The position numbers were made by a program, and so were the translations under genes. 64,000 nt of DNA, from contig NC_134368.1 in NCBI RefSeq assembly GCF_035582795.1, forward strand, positions 10,376,501-10,440,500. The letters run 5' to 3'. Below, piece by piece: positions 14,101 to 25,045 of the stretch; within the stretch, counting starts at the first letter, position 1; every line of letters starts with the position of its first letter. Under the pieces are notes generated by a model that did not search any database, had not been told where the DNA came from, and worked only from the letters and a program-made list of their open reading frames with translations. The stretch comes from Mycteria americana. Lineage: Eukaryota; Chordata; Aves; Ciconiiformes; Ciconiidae.

Positions 14101-16651
14101 CCGCCCGCTGCCTGCGGCAGGTCGCAGCACCCCAGGGGTTTCTCCTGTGATGGGATCCTCTTCCTCTGGGAGAAGCCGTGTTCGTCCTGAGCGCTGAAAG
14201 TCCTTCTTGGCAAGAGACCTGTCAGTGCCCCTCGTTAGCTGCCGTAATTGAATAGTGGCTTTCTTGGGTGTTAATTAAGCAATATCCAAGCTCAGGTCGC
14301 AGTTGTCCTGTGCTGGCAACATTGGTCTTTTCAGTTCCATTCAAGACACTTTTCCTTCACCAGGATTTTCTGTGAAGATCTTTAGTTAAGACCCGAGTAA
14401 TTCATTACTTGAATTTCATTTGGGTTTTTGGTTTGTTTGGTTTTTTTTAAGTCCCCTTGCTGGTCTGGCCAAGTGATGCTGTAATACTCCAGAGTTACAG
14501 CAGTTTCTAATTGCGTGGGCTTGAATGTTTGTTGGCCATTATGAGCAGTGGGAGAGGATGATATGGGTACCTCTCTTCAGCAAGGTCCAGTTTTATTTGA
14601 GCTTCATAACTGGGGCTGTGGTCAGAGCGCTTGGGACCCCGAGGTGCTTGCCCCAAGCCCACCTGGGTGCCCTTCAGGCTGCTGGGCTTTGATTATATGA
14701 GTTTTGCTTTGGCCTCTTGAAGGCAGCATCTGCCCTACCAAGCCTTCAGCCCCATTGCGGAGCAGCAGTGCTGACCCCTGCACCCCCCAAAGCAGCCGCC
14801 TGTTCATTAGGCTGCGTCCTCGTTCCTGGAGCAGCACTGCCAGCTGACTGGTGCCAGGGTGCAGTTAAGGATGGGCTGCTTTTGCTCGCTGAAACTCTAC
14901 GTGGCTGTGGCCCGAGTTGCTTGAGCACCATGTTTCCAGCTTATGAGATGCTCTCGCCTGGCACGTGCCAGCAGGGGAGGAGGAGCAGCAGCTCCAAAGC
15001 AAGGGGGGTCTGGCCATGAGCACCCCAAACTGCAGGGGAAAAAAGGGGGGGTGAGCCTGATCTTGGCTGTGCACAGGAGATACTCTTTCTGGGGGCTGTA
15101 TGTGGCATTTTCCCCTGTTTGTGCTTTGCTGGCTTTCGTGATCCTAGTTTCTCGTCTCGCTGCCCAGTTTGGATTTTCCGTTTGAAACTGTCTTAGGCAA
15201 GTCCTGCACTGAGCCCCTGAAGTCCGCAAGAGGAGGATGCACTCACGTATCCAGACGTACATGGGGGGAGGTCAGAAATAAGCCGGGCCTCGTGGGTTGG
15301 AGAAGGGGCTGGCAGGAGGATGCTGCAGGGAGGCCAGGTCCTCGTGCTGCTCCTGCACACGCAGAGCAGCGCTCGCGGCTCTCCCGGTCCCCTCAGGGTG
15401 CAGCAGCCAGCCCTGTTCGTCCGGCAAGGCTGCGGTCATGGCTGTGAACAAGCTTTGGGTGCTGGCTGAGGCAAAGTGTCCCTGGGGAAGAGGGACAGTG
15501 TTCCTCTGCTCCTGGGGGCTTGCAGCAATTTCTCTGCACTGGATTGCCTTTTCCCTGCCGTCGCTTTTCCAGAGTGTTTTCCATGCTCCTTTGCGTGCTG
15601 TTTGCAGTGGTGGGAAGGTGCTGAGATTTGAGGGGAAACAGCCGCACCAGTGCCCGGGTGGCATTGCTCTTGCATTGCACCCAAAAAGCAGTATCCTTAT
15701 GAGTGCCAACAAGAGGTTGGGACCACGGCGGGGTGTCTGGCCCACAGCAGGCGCAGGTTTCCCAGACCTAGGGAGGTTCTACCACCTCCCCGTGTCCCAG
15801 CCCTGCCTGCTGTGCCCTGCACAGGGGCTCCCATCCTGCTCTGAGCTGGCTCCCTGCCTCTCGCCACAGCAGCAGGGAAAGGGGCTCAGCCTTTCCCTCC
15901 CCTCACTGGCACCTCCGTCAGATCCTGCCCTCCCCGGTCACCAAGGATGCTTTGTGCACCAGCCTGTGCTGCTCCCCCCTGGGCTCCCTGCCTGCCTGTG
16001 GCCAGCCCTGCTCGCTTTGGAGACCGCAGGTCTGCCCAGAGCACATCCGCAGCTCTCGGCTGATGAGCCCGAGGATGCTCTGCCTGCACCGCAGACGAGC
16101 TGTTCGCCTGGAGACGAGAGCCTCTGGAAAGCGTGGCTCCTAGCGGAGGAGGAGTTTGGCAGCAAAGCGTACAAGGGGCTGCCTGCGCCGCTGCTGGGTC
16201 TCGGTGGGATGCAGCGAGCAGCCAGAGGTGGGTTGTGCTGTGCTGGGAGGGATCTGGGACTCACTGCAGTGAAGTTACTGGTGGGACAGGAGAGCGTGAC
16301 TGCGTGCGGGTCAGAAGTTAGCCATCGTGTGCCACCACGAGCTAAGGATCGCTACCCATCTGTGACGGCAGCCAAATGTACTTTATAGCGCTCGGTCCCT
16401 AGGAATCTCACGTTTTGGTTTGTAGCGACTTTCCCGTGCGTTTTCCTCTGGAAAACAACATTCCTTTCACAGTGTCAAGGGAAAAGGAAGCTTGGTCCTT
16501 ATTTATGGAGGTCCTTAGTCCCCACGTGTGACAGAGAGGTGATTTCTGACCCCAAGCCCAGCTCCCATCGACGCGTTCGTAAGCGGGTGCCTTGCCCGTT
16601 TTGCCCGTCCGAGGCTGCCGGTAGCTACATGTGCTGCTTTATCTCCTGCAG

Positions 16652-17019
16652 GCTCCTGCTTCTGGGTCGCCGTCCTGGACGGCAACGTGGTGGGGATCGT
16701 GGCGGCGCGGGGCAACGAGGAGGACAACACAGTGGAGCTGCGCCGCATGTCCGTCGACTCCAACTACCGCGGCAAAGGGATCGCCAAGGCCCTGGGCCGC
16801 AAAGTGCTGGAGTTTGCCATGCTCAACAACTACTCCTCCGTCGTGCTGGGAACCACGGCCGTGAAGATGGCAGCCCACAAGCTCTACGAGTCCTTGGGGT
16901 TCAAGCACGTGGGTGTCGTCGAACATTACGCCCTGCCAGGGATGACACGCTCCTTACTGGAGAGAATGTTTTTCCAGCTCCGCTACCACCGCTACCGCCT
17001 GCAGCTGCGGGAAGAATAA
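16652..17019 (+). CDS. NAT8L: N-acetylaspartate synthetase NAT8L, terminal coding exon
   Basis: NAT8L joins acetyl-CoA to L-aspartate to make N-acetylaspartate, mainly in neurons, on ER or mitochondrial membranes. The exon follows a pyrimidine-rich acceptor ending CAG at 16651. It starts inside a glycine codon (2 bases carried over), encodes 122 residues counting that glycine, and stops at TAA 17017-17019. It covers essentially the whole GNAT acetyltransferase core. The substrate-side strands begin GSCFWVAVLDGNVVG. The acetyl-CoA pyrophosphate loop R-x-x-G-x-A is seen as RGKGIA at residues 40-45. LYESLGF at residues 78-84 is the usual late GNAT motif. The C-terminus RYHRYRLQLREE matches what I recall of mammalian NAT8L. 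The human protein is about 302 residues, so roughly 180 N-terminal residues, including the membrane segment, are encoded upstream outside the window. The frame is intact and no key residue appears lost. NAT8 and related paralogs are less likely because of the near-identical C-terminus. Confidence 0.96.
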
Positions 17020-17080
17020 AAAAACCCAACCAACCAAACGAAAAAAAAAAAAAATTTTCCCCTCCTCCCCCTTCAAAAAT

Positions 17081-17086
17081 AATAAA
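17081..17086 (+). terminator. Proximal AATAAA for NAT8L (weak candidate)
   Basis: This canonical AATAAA lies only about 60 bases after the stop codon, downstream of an A-rich and then C/T-rich stretch. It would give a very short 3' UTR. I see no strong GU-rich element immediately after it, although TTCTATTTCTCGTCACTGTTG follows. It may be unused. Confidence 0.3.
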
Positions 17087-17250
17087 TTGCCCTTCTATTT
17101 CTCGTCACTGTTGATTTGCCAATTTTGGGTTGAGTTTTTGTTCCCTCACGGCATCTCTTGGTTTGCTCCGTGCAGCTCGACGGTCCGGCCGAGCAGCGCT
17201 CCTTCCTCGCATGCTGTAGGTGGTGGCGCTGGGAGTCCTGCGACCTGGCG

Positions 17251-17270
17251 GGGCGGAGCGGGGCGGAGCG
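17251..17270. repeat. Tandem GC-box 10-mer
   Basis: The decamer GGGCGGAGCG occurs twice in perfect tandem, followed by a partial third copy. Each unit contains a GGGCGG core that can bind Sp1-family factors. It lies 230 bases after the NAT8L stop codon, and no gene start is evident nearby. Confidence 0.8.
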
Positions 17271-18091
17271 GCGGCCTCTCCTTCCCAGGTACCTCCGTAA
17301 AGCACAGAAACTTTAACTGCAAAATAGTACCACTGCTCTGGTGTACATAGTCTTCTCCTTTTCCAAATGTAAGATAACATAGTGATGCATTCATAATAGT
17401 GCAGAAATATTACTTGAATGCAGTTTTCAGTATTTCATGCACCAGTAAGTAGAATATGCATTTGTCTTACCGTTATTTACTGGTTAATAGTTTTCAAAAA
17501 AAAGGTGGGGGGCAAAATCCCCCCTGCCCCAACCCGCTTGCTACAATGCATGAAGAGGAAAGCGCGTGCACGCACTCAAACACATCGCACTGCCACCACG
17601 GCACTGGTGTTGCACTTTTTTGGATGTGCCTCATTCTGCCAAATGTCTGAGAGACCCTGGGTGCATCCGGTAACCACGACTCCGCTCCATTCCCCCCTCC
17701 TTCCTAAGCCAGCACAGACTTGGACCGGCTGAACTCTGAGCCCCATTGTACCATAGTGTGAAGTTAAGATCAAACCTAAATATCTCTTGCGCTGTTCTGT
17801 AGCCACGCGTAACCTGCAGTCCTGGGCCAGACTCCGCATGTGCGTTGGACTTTCTCTTTGCTGCCTTTTGGGGTTTTTTGTTTGTTTGTTTTTATTTTAT
17901 TTTTAAGGGGTTTTTTTTTTTATTTTTATTGTTGTTATTATTTTTAGTTTGGGCTTTTGCTGAATGGTGTCATTGAGGCATAATGGAGGCTGCAGTTCCT
18001 ATGGCAACACATTTGCACATTAATGTGCGCACCAAATCGAACCACTTCAGAGAAGCAACGTGTGACAGATAATAGCATTTTGGGGAGCGCT

Positions 18092-18111
18092 GGGGGGGGG
18101 GGGGGGGGGGG
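18092..18111. repeat. Poly(G) run of about 20
   Basis: About 20 uninterrupted G bases on the plus strand, preceded by TGGGGAGCGCT. Within a transcribed NAT8L 3' UTR it could fold as a G-quadruplex. The length is likely polymorphic and prone to sequencing error. Confidence 0.9.
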
Positions 18112-18689
18112 AGCATACTTATTATCTTAACCAGCTGCTTGTTTGATAAATGTAGATGGCCTCACTGCAGCCTTCCATCAAAGGTAATTAACTGCTTTAA
18201 TGATGTCAGATTTGTGAATTGTACAATGCAAAAAGCAATGCAAAGCAGATCCGGCATGTGTCTGTACCCGGTATGTATGTACAGTGCCTGCCAACTAAAG
18301 AATAACCAAGACTACAGCTTCTTCTAGCCTGAGATATCAACTTTTATAACTTATTTAAACAAATAGCAACTTTGCATGAATTACGTCTTGGGGGAAAAAA
18401 AGATCAGTAGGTTTTAATTTTTAAAACGTGGTATCAGAAGTATAAAGAAAACATTTCTGGCTGCACTTAATTTGGGGTGGGTGGAGGGGTTCAGCTCCGT
18501 TAATACATTTAAAGGGAAAACACCTTTAATTTAGTTCCTGAGGAAAAAAAAAAGTTACTATTTTATGAAGTATTATGCGTGCGTGAGGGGAAAAAACCCC
18601 CAACACCTATCACGATGAACTTGATGAAAGGGTAGAGCGTGCGTTAACCACGCTTGCACTCGCAGACACAATGGAAGCATCAGTGGGAG

Positions 18690-19020
18690 AGCCCCAGAAG
18701 GGAGGCGGCGTGGGGCACGCGGAGAGGAGAGGAGCCGTGGGGCGGACGGGGGCAGGCAGCACGGACCCACGCGTGGGATGCTGCCTGCCTCCCACCCGTA
18801 CCCGGGGCTGCCCTTTCCTCTCCGGCCGAAAGCTTTCCCAGCGCTGAGCCGGGCCGGCGGAGCTGCAGGAGCTCAGCAGGGAGGGGCTCGCCCCGTCCCC
18901 GCCGGGGCCGCGGTCCGGGCACCGATGCCAGGGACGGAGGAGCCGTTTGGCACAGCCCCGGTAGCGCTCGGTGCTGGGCTCGGTCCAGCCTGTAAGGAGC
19001 CGGAGGGGCAGAGTCCCCGT
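18690..19020. promoter_or_regulatory. CpG island within the NAT8L 3' region
   Basis: About 330 bases with very high CpG density (many GCCGG, CCCG and GGCGG motifs), flanked on both sides by AT-rich sequence. Open frames cross it on both strands, but none resembles a known protein and all are explained by the lack of AT-rich stop codons. CpG islands usually mark promoters, so this could drive an antisense or downstream non-coding transcript, or it could be an orphan island. No TATA box or recognisable first exon was seen. Confidence 0.55.
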
Positions 19021-19290
19021 GTGTGTCCCAGCAGTAAGGGGGGAAGATGAGGATGGTGAAGGGCACTGTAGCAAGAGACCGTGAGTTTAATTAACAAAAT
19101 TTCTGTATGGGGCACTATATTTTTAAAAGTCTTTCTATGCTGTACATTTCTCCTGAAGCTGAAATAATGTACTGTTGGTAGGGGTTTTTGTATAGTGTAC
19201 AGAAATTGGCAGAATATTTTCTTGCTGCATTCAGTGATTTATTAACCGAAGTAAAATAGACAAATATAAAGTGTTAGCAAAAGTTGAAAG

Positions 19291-19305
19291 AAAAAAAAAA
19301 AAAAA
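19291..19305. repeat. Poly(A) run
   Basis: About 15 consecutive A bases inside the AT-rich part of the probable NAT8L 3' UTR. It is a simple repeat only. Confidence 0.8.
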
Positions 19306-19509
19306 CCACAAAACAGTTTGTGCCTTTTTTAGTTTATTTTTCTGTTGCTATATAATCACTGCACTAAAACCTTTCCAGAGAGGAAAAAAACCAAAACTAG
19401 TCTCTTAATAAGGGAGGAATACGTAAGCCTAAATTGAGTGTTAATTTTTTTTATTGGGATATTTAATTAAAAGAATGTTGCTGGTTTTATTTGATACCTG
19501 TGCCTTTGT

Positions 19510-19515
19510 AATAAA
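19510..19515 (+). terminator. AATAAA candidate in the NAT8L 3' region
   Basis: A canonical poly(A) signal preceded by CCTTTGT and followed within 30 bases by a CA and TG-containing stretch. It is a plausible alternative 3' end about 2.5 kb after the stop codon. Use is unproven. Confidence 0.4.
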
Positions 19516-21214
19516 ACTCCACATCCTGTCAGAAAAGCCAAACCTGGAATAAATCCCACCAGATCCCACAGACACAGAAGTACCATCAGGTTACCAGTAT
19601 TTTCTTTAAAAACGTGTAAACCTTAACTGATGATGTTACAGAATCTGATCGTAATACCTGTTGAGTTGCCTGGGAAAGAGGTGCTTTGGAAAGGTGCAGC
19701 TTTCGGGGTGCTGTCTGCATTCCTCCCCGGGCACGCCGGCTGCCGGAGATGCATCGATAAGGATTGAGTCGTTGCCACTTGGCCGGTAGCTGATGAGCAA
19801 ATTTCTTCCCTTAATGCTTCTGCCAGTTGCTTTGTGACCAGGCTCTTTGGAAAAAATCCCGGTGGTTGCTCCCAGCTCTCCAGCCGGGACAGCTCATTTC
19901 TGAAGGAAAGGGCTGGCTGACAAATAGGCCGGGTTTTGCTTTCCTCGGAAGATGGAGAGGGCTGGTGGGTGAAACACCGCTGATCCCAGCCCGGGATTTT
20001 ATTAGGGAGCCCACGTGGCTGCCATGGTTGCATCCCCGGTAGCAGCAGCGGGACGGGGGTACAGGACCTCCGGCGTTGCTGCTGCTTTCCCACCCAGAGC
20101 TGCTCTGAATAGGATTAGATAAGGTTGGGCTTAAAAGTGATGCTGTCGTTTTGTCTGCGTGCATGGGAATTTTCCCTGAATGTGATAGCTCGGGCTAAGC
20201 TCTGGAGCCAGAAAGCCTCTGCCTGCTGCTCTGCGTGGCCCCTGGGCTCCGGACCGTGCCGGGCTCACCCGCTGCCCTCCCCAGGGTCCAGCCTGCCTTG
20301 CCCTCGCTGCCTGGGCCGGCGTGCTGGTAGACCGTGGTGCGGTTCACAGGGTGACGTGTTGAGGCTGAACTGCCTTTGGTGATCCATCCACTGCGCCTCT
20401 TTTGGGGTGCACTGGTTTAAACAGCCTTGCATGGAAAAGTAAGATGCCACAGCTCATCACTTGTGCCCCCAGTACTGATTTTGCAGCCACCCTTGGGGAG
20501 CTTCTTGCTTCTCCTACACCAGATAGCTGTGGTCAGCACAGGCGTGCATTGGGACCATCACTGTCCCCCTTCCTCCGGGCCTGAGCATCACCTCCTGACT
20601 GCTCCCATCCCAGTTCAGCATCTGAGTGGTGCAGAGCAGCACAAGATGGTTGTGGGTTTGGTCCTGAGCAGGAGAACTTGTGGTCTGGACCTACTGCCAG
20701 AAACCCATTGAGAGCCTATTGCCGGTTGTCAAGTCTAATTCCACAGAGACTCCCATCAGCGTGAGATGGTGGGGGATGCTCCTAATTTATTTTGGTGGTT
20801 TCTCCTTCCGAGGACACTTCTAGCTGGAGTGTGGGGAAGCGTGGAGCATCTCTTGGGTCTTAGCCTCAGTTAGTAAATGTGATGGCTAGGAAGACCGCTT
20901 CAGATTTAGGCGGAGGATGTGTTGGAGATGTGAAGGAACTTCCCCCAGCTGTGCCAGGTGCCTGCTTTTACTTTGCTGCGCACGTGGGTTGTCACAGCCC
21001 ACTGCCCTTGGACTCTGTGCTGTGCGGTGGCACTAGGATGCGGTTTCCTCCCCTGGCAGCTCTTTCCTTAAAAGCATCGTGGCTTTTTCTGCCAGTCCCT
21101 GTGCAGCGGGCACTGCTCGAGTGTCCTCTGCTCGGAGGAGACTGGGGCAGAGCACTTGCTCAATGGGGAAGGCACCTTAGGGAGTCAGGGTATAACATCC
21201 ATGTAGAGGTCTCA

Positions 21215-21246
21215 GAGAAAGAAAGAAAGAAGAAGAAAGAGAAAAA
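21215..21246. repeat. GAAA-type purine microsatellite
   Basis: A run of GAAA/GAA/AGAA units, all purine on the plus strand. It is a simple repeat with no gene associated. Confidence 0.85.
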
Positions 21247-22971
21247 GGGCGGGGTGGAACTTTGCATTGCTGTGGCTGAGGTCCACAGCCTCGGGGCTGC
21301 CCCAGCCCTCCGGCACAGCCTGGGCAATTCCCTGTGGAGTGAGTGGGAATGCCCTGCGCGTCCTGAGCAAACTGGCATCTCAAGCACACGTAGTATTTGG
21401 CAATAAGCTCTGTGGGAAGCTTGGTCCCTGAATGGTCCCAGGCCAGTAACGCTGAGCAATCAAAGCAACAAGGAAAGTGGTTTCTAATCTTACTTGAAAC
21501 CCTTGAACTGGTATTTGTCGTAAAATAACGCTGTGTTTTCCCTCTGTGAAGCAGACAGCACCTGCAAGATGCTTGGAAATGGCAGCCGTAACTCATCTCT
21601 GCTGGGAGATGCCCTTTGCAGCGCTTCTTGCCACAGAAAAGTTTGGGGCACTGCCATCAGCTGAAAGCTGTTCTTTTCCCCTACCTCGCCGCTACCGTGC
21701 GGTATGTGGGACGGTGTTTCTGAGCAAGCCTTTCCCTCTCCCTGAGCGTGCTGCAGGCCGTACCCACGCACAGACTGAGTCTCGGGAGCTGGGCTCTCAC
21801 CTGCACGGTCCATCCATGCCCGGCTCGGGGAGCAGCTGAGGAGGTTGGGGCTGCTGCAGGTCACTGCCCGCTTGGGGAGGAGATGCATGGCCGTGGGGTA
21901 CCTTGGCTGCGGGGCTTTTCAGGCTGGCTATGGTGGAAGGAGATGGCTGGCGGTGTAGTCAACCCTGTCAGGGAGAAGCAGGCTTCTTTTAAAAGATGTT
22001 TGTCAGAAGGAAGATGAATTTAACGGTATTATAAGGAGACTGTAAGGATGCTCTGTGCCCGGCGGGTCTGAGGTGCGGTAGTGCTGCGGGGTTGAGCTGG
22101 TTGGCTGCTGCAGGCAGTGTGCAGTGGGGCTGGCGTGGGGCGCAGAAGCAGGACCAGTATTTACGGTGCTGCAGAGGTAGTTGCATGCCCAAAGCCAGCA
22201 GCATCGCAGCCCTCAGGGCACAAGCCATTCCTCTTCCGCTACGTGCAGGATGGATGCACCTAAATCCTTAAAATCCCACGGGCCAGCTCTGCATCTTGAC
22301 TCGTTTCAGCATCACCCTGCAGCAAATGCAGGGGGTAAATGACCCTCGGGACATCTGTCCCCAAGGCTGGGACCTGGACAGTCGTTTCCCCTGTGTTGTC
22401 CTGTTGTCCCCATGTGAAATGGGGCGATACTTTGTGTCGTGACATCTGAATTTAATAGTCCCTGTGTAGGAGAAGCAGGACTAAGGGTCGGCAGGTGGCT
22501 GCTGGGGTTGGGATGTGCCTGCTGGGTTCCCAGTGCCGCACACCTCAGCGGGAGCAGCAGGTCCTCGGTGCCTGGGGGGGTCAGGCCCCTTCCTTGCGGT
22601 GGCAAACTGCACCTCGGCACCGGGGAGAGCGGGGTGAGGCCGTGGAGGGCGAGAACAGAAAGTCCCGTGGTCAGAATTCCCAAGGGAAGTGTGGTTTTAC
22701 AAAACCTCGTCACGATCCTTGCTGCTGCCCGTTGCTCACTGAACCATATCTGTCCGTGGTGCAGGTCTGCTGCCTTTTAATTTGCCAGATTTGCTGGCCG
22801 AGGTGCAAATGGATAGAGGCTGACGGCAGGGATTTCCGAATTGCCAAACACACAAGGGCAGGAACCAGCTCCGGTTACCTCTGAATTAACAATCTCATTT
22901 TCAGTGTGCTGGGAGCCTGTGTTTCATTAGCGCTAGTATGATGCTGTTGGTATGCACTCTATTTAAACCTT

Positions 22972-22977
22972 AATAAA
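22972..22977 (+). terminator. AATAAA candidate in the NAT8L 3' region
   Basis: AATAAA in an AT-rich block, followed within 40 bases by a T/G-bearing stretch. It is a possible alternative 3' end about 6 kb after the stop codon. Confidence 0.35.
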
Positions 22978-24978
22978 GGCATTTTAATTCCATGCTAACT
23001 GGAGTCTTGCAGTGGACTATACTGTAGCATGTAAAGAAAATGAAGGGATGCAAACTGTTAAATAAGCTTTAACATGAAAAAGGATAATTTTATCTTTTTT
23101 TTCTCCCTCAAAATCGATCCACACAGAATCTTGAGAAAAAAAAAAGGCGTGCTCTTGCATCCCTCAGTAATAAAGACTATGCACAGAGATTATGCTTATC
23201 TCCCACTGAAAAACTGCTACCTGAATGGTCATTTGGAGTACCTTTCATTGAAAATAAGAGAATAACTTGGATAACAGAGGGTTTAGTTAAAACACAGTAT
23301 CATTTAAAACAACAAGCTCAAAGTCAGCATTTGGAATTTGATCACTCTTTAAAATCACTGTTCAGTGCTGTCTTTGTATTACGTGATGGTCAGCTGCGGG
23401 AGAGAATATGCTTTTAACATCTAAATAGTCGAAGATGGACTTATTGAGACCAAGAGCATAACAAATACATAATCAACTGTAAATTTATTTACAATTAACA
23501 TGTTTGAATGCAGAAGCAGCTACTGCTATGTCAGCATAATGAACATATAGCTAACGTTGTTTTCAATTTCTTTTCCTCCAAAGCTTAGTCCTTTTGAATT
23601 GTAATATGTATATTTGCTTTTTTAAAGATATAATTAGGTTTAACAAAGCATCCATTGCTTTGTGAGTTGTACTTATGATTGTGCTGGGCCGTTAGCTTTA
23701 AGCAGTTTGTGTGCTTGTGTTATTTTATTAAAGCAAAAGTCTTGAGACAAATGCGGTAAAGGTAAAGGAAAAAAAAAATATTTTTTTTGGTAGTGTTAAG
23801 CAGATGTGTGGTATGCATTTGGAAAACGTCCAATGTCAGTTGGAAAAAAAAAACAAACAAAAAACAAAAAACTGGGGCTAAATTGCTTACCAGAACTGCT
23901 CATGTCTAAGGCAGTGGCTTTTTAGTTCATGGGTTACAGGCTAAACTCACGCCTAAATAGAAACTCGGATTCCCCCGAACAGCCTCTTACTCTGCATCTC
24001 TTCACCATTGTACAAGACCAATGTGAAATTAGTCTTGTGTTTTCTATGTTCAGCATAGTATGTACTGTACTTTGTAACGGGAAGTGGCTACAAGTCCTCA
24101 AAGAAATACGAACATATTTTAAAACAGCAATAATTACCACTGTAAAGCAAATGAGCACGTGGGGGAGAGCACAGGGAGATAGTTAATGAAGATGATACCG
24201 TTAGGAACACACTGGCGTCAGTGCTGCTGTTGCACCCGGGGAGCAGGATTAAGTACGAGGAAAGGCCATCGGTCTCTGGGACTGGACTTCACCGTGGCAG
24301 AGAACTTGCCCACGTAGCATCCCTCCGCCTGAATCGTTCTTCGGCGTTGTAAGTCCTTAATGCAGCGCAGGTTTTTCACCGCAGTTTTAAGGGTGAGTTA
24401 TTGCAGATACTGTTCCTGGTGGGAGAGGCAGACACGAGGAAGAGCTGTCAGTCACACAGCGGAAGGTAACTGCTCGTTGCCGCAGTCTCGTACCCCGGTG
24501 TACTCTGCTGCTGCGCTACTGGGGCTCAGCAATAGCAGAAAATAGAATAAAGTAATACAATTTTCCGATGGAGGGAAGTCGGCTCTGTTGGAAAGCCGTT
24601 TGGATACTGTCAAGGCGTATCGATACAAACCAGTTCCTCTGTAGCATGGCAGGATGTGTTAAGATGTGTGCGAGTTAGCCTTTGGTGTGCTTTAGGCATT
24701 TGAGCTACAGCCTACGCAGCGTCATCCCGATGCGGCATGGTCTCTCCATCTTCCGTCGGCGGGGCCCCGGGAGCCGGCCAGCTCTCGAGGGACAGCAGGG
24801 TGTCCTCGGGCAGGGTCGGGCGAGGTGCTCTGGATGAACGACTTGTAGGTACTTAAGTTCTGTTCCTGATGGCCGCTGTAACTGTGAAAATTAACCAGAC
24901 CTGCTGTGATAAATTTGGTTATATAAGGTTTATTTGGTTAATTTTTTATAAGTGAAAACTGAAAAGATGAAAGAGAAT

Positions 24979-25045
24979 TGTAATATGAAAGCAACTGCTG
25001 TAAATAATGTACGAATGAATAAAATCTAAAACTTATGTCAGTTTT
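24979..25045 (+). terminator. NAT8L: Strong distal poly(A) site, likely NAT8L 3' end
   Basis: The layout is that of a good vertebrate cleavage site. Three TGTA elements (24979, 24999, 25009) stand upstream, as bound by CFIm. A canonical AATAAA follows at 25018-25023. After it comes a short A-rich gap with CA-type cleavage positions near 25040, then a T-rich run and TGTATTGCTG as downstream element. The TGTAAATA at 24999-25006 also fits a Pumilio-family binding site. The sequence turns GC-rich soon after. I take this as the best candidate for the distal end of NAT8L; no transcript data are available. Confidence 0.5.

Larger units (their letters stand above)
1..16651 (+). other. NAT8L: Probable last intron of NAT8L (no coding exon seen)
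   Basis: This stretch precedes the NAT8L terminal coding exon and ends in a splice acceptor (pyrimidine-rich tract then CAG at 16649-16651). I looked for the two earlier exons, which encode the proline/alanine-rich N-terminus, the membrane hairpin and the segment just before the acetyltransferase core, and did not find them. They probably lie left of the window, so most or all of this DNA should be intron. It is GC-rich with many CpGs, and its long open frames are chance frames. It contains a 27-base A run, one CR1 fragment and a CpG-dense patch, listed separately. The intron assignment is inference from the exon alone. Part of the stretch could instead be intergenic if an alternative first exon was missed. 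Confidence 0.55.
17020..25045 (+). other. NAT8L: Probable NAT8L 3' untranslated region (extent uncertain)
   Basis: Downstream of the NAT8L stop there is no credible coding exon and no CR1 insertion for about 8 kb, while several poly(A) signals occur on the plus strand (17081, 19510, 22972, 25018). Mammalian NAT8L mRNA is known to have a long 3' UTR of several kb. The AT-rich blocks at about 17.9-19.5 kb and 22.9-25.0 kb look like typical 3' UTR sequence. A CpG island at about 18,690-19,020 interrupts the tract and is unusual for a UTR, so the transcript may end earlier. RNA-seq or 3'-end data would settle the extent; the 25045 boundary is inference. Confidence 0.5.

Noticed and set aside
15297..16388. 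Plus-strand open frame of 363 codons, just upstream of NAT8L exon 3
   Set aside because: It is the longest frame in the window but lies in GC-rich DNA where stop codons are rare. Its composition is low-complexity Ser/Pro/Ala/Leu/Cys, frames of 157 codons and less overlap it on the opposite strand, and no domain is recognisable. It does not join the exon 3 acceptor.
18610..19115. Several overlapping frames on both strands across the CpG island, up to 154 codons
   Set aside because: They arise from the scarcity of stop codons in CpG-rich DNA. Their peptides are Pro/Ser/Arg/Ala rich with no recognisable motif.
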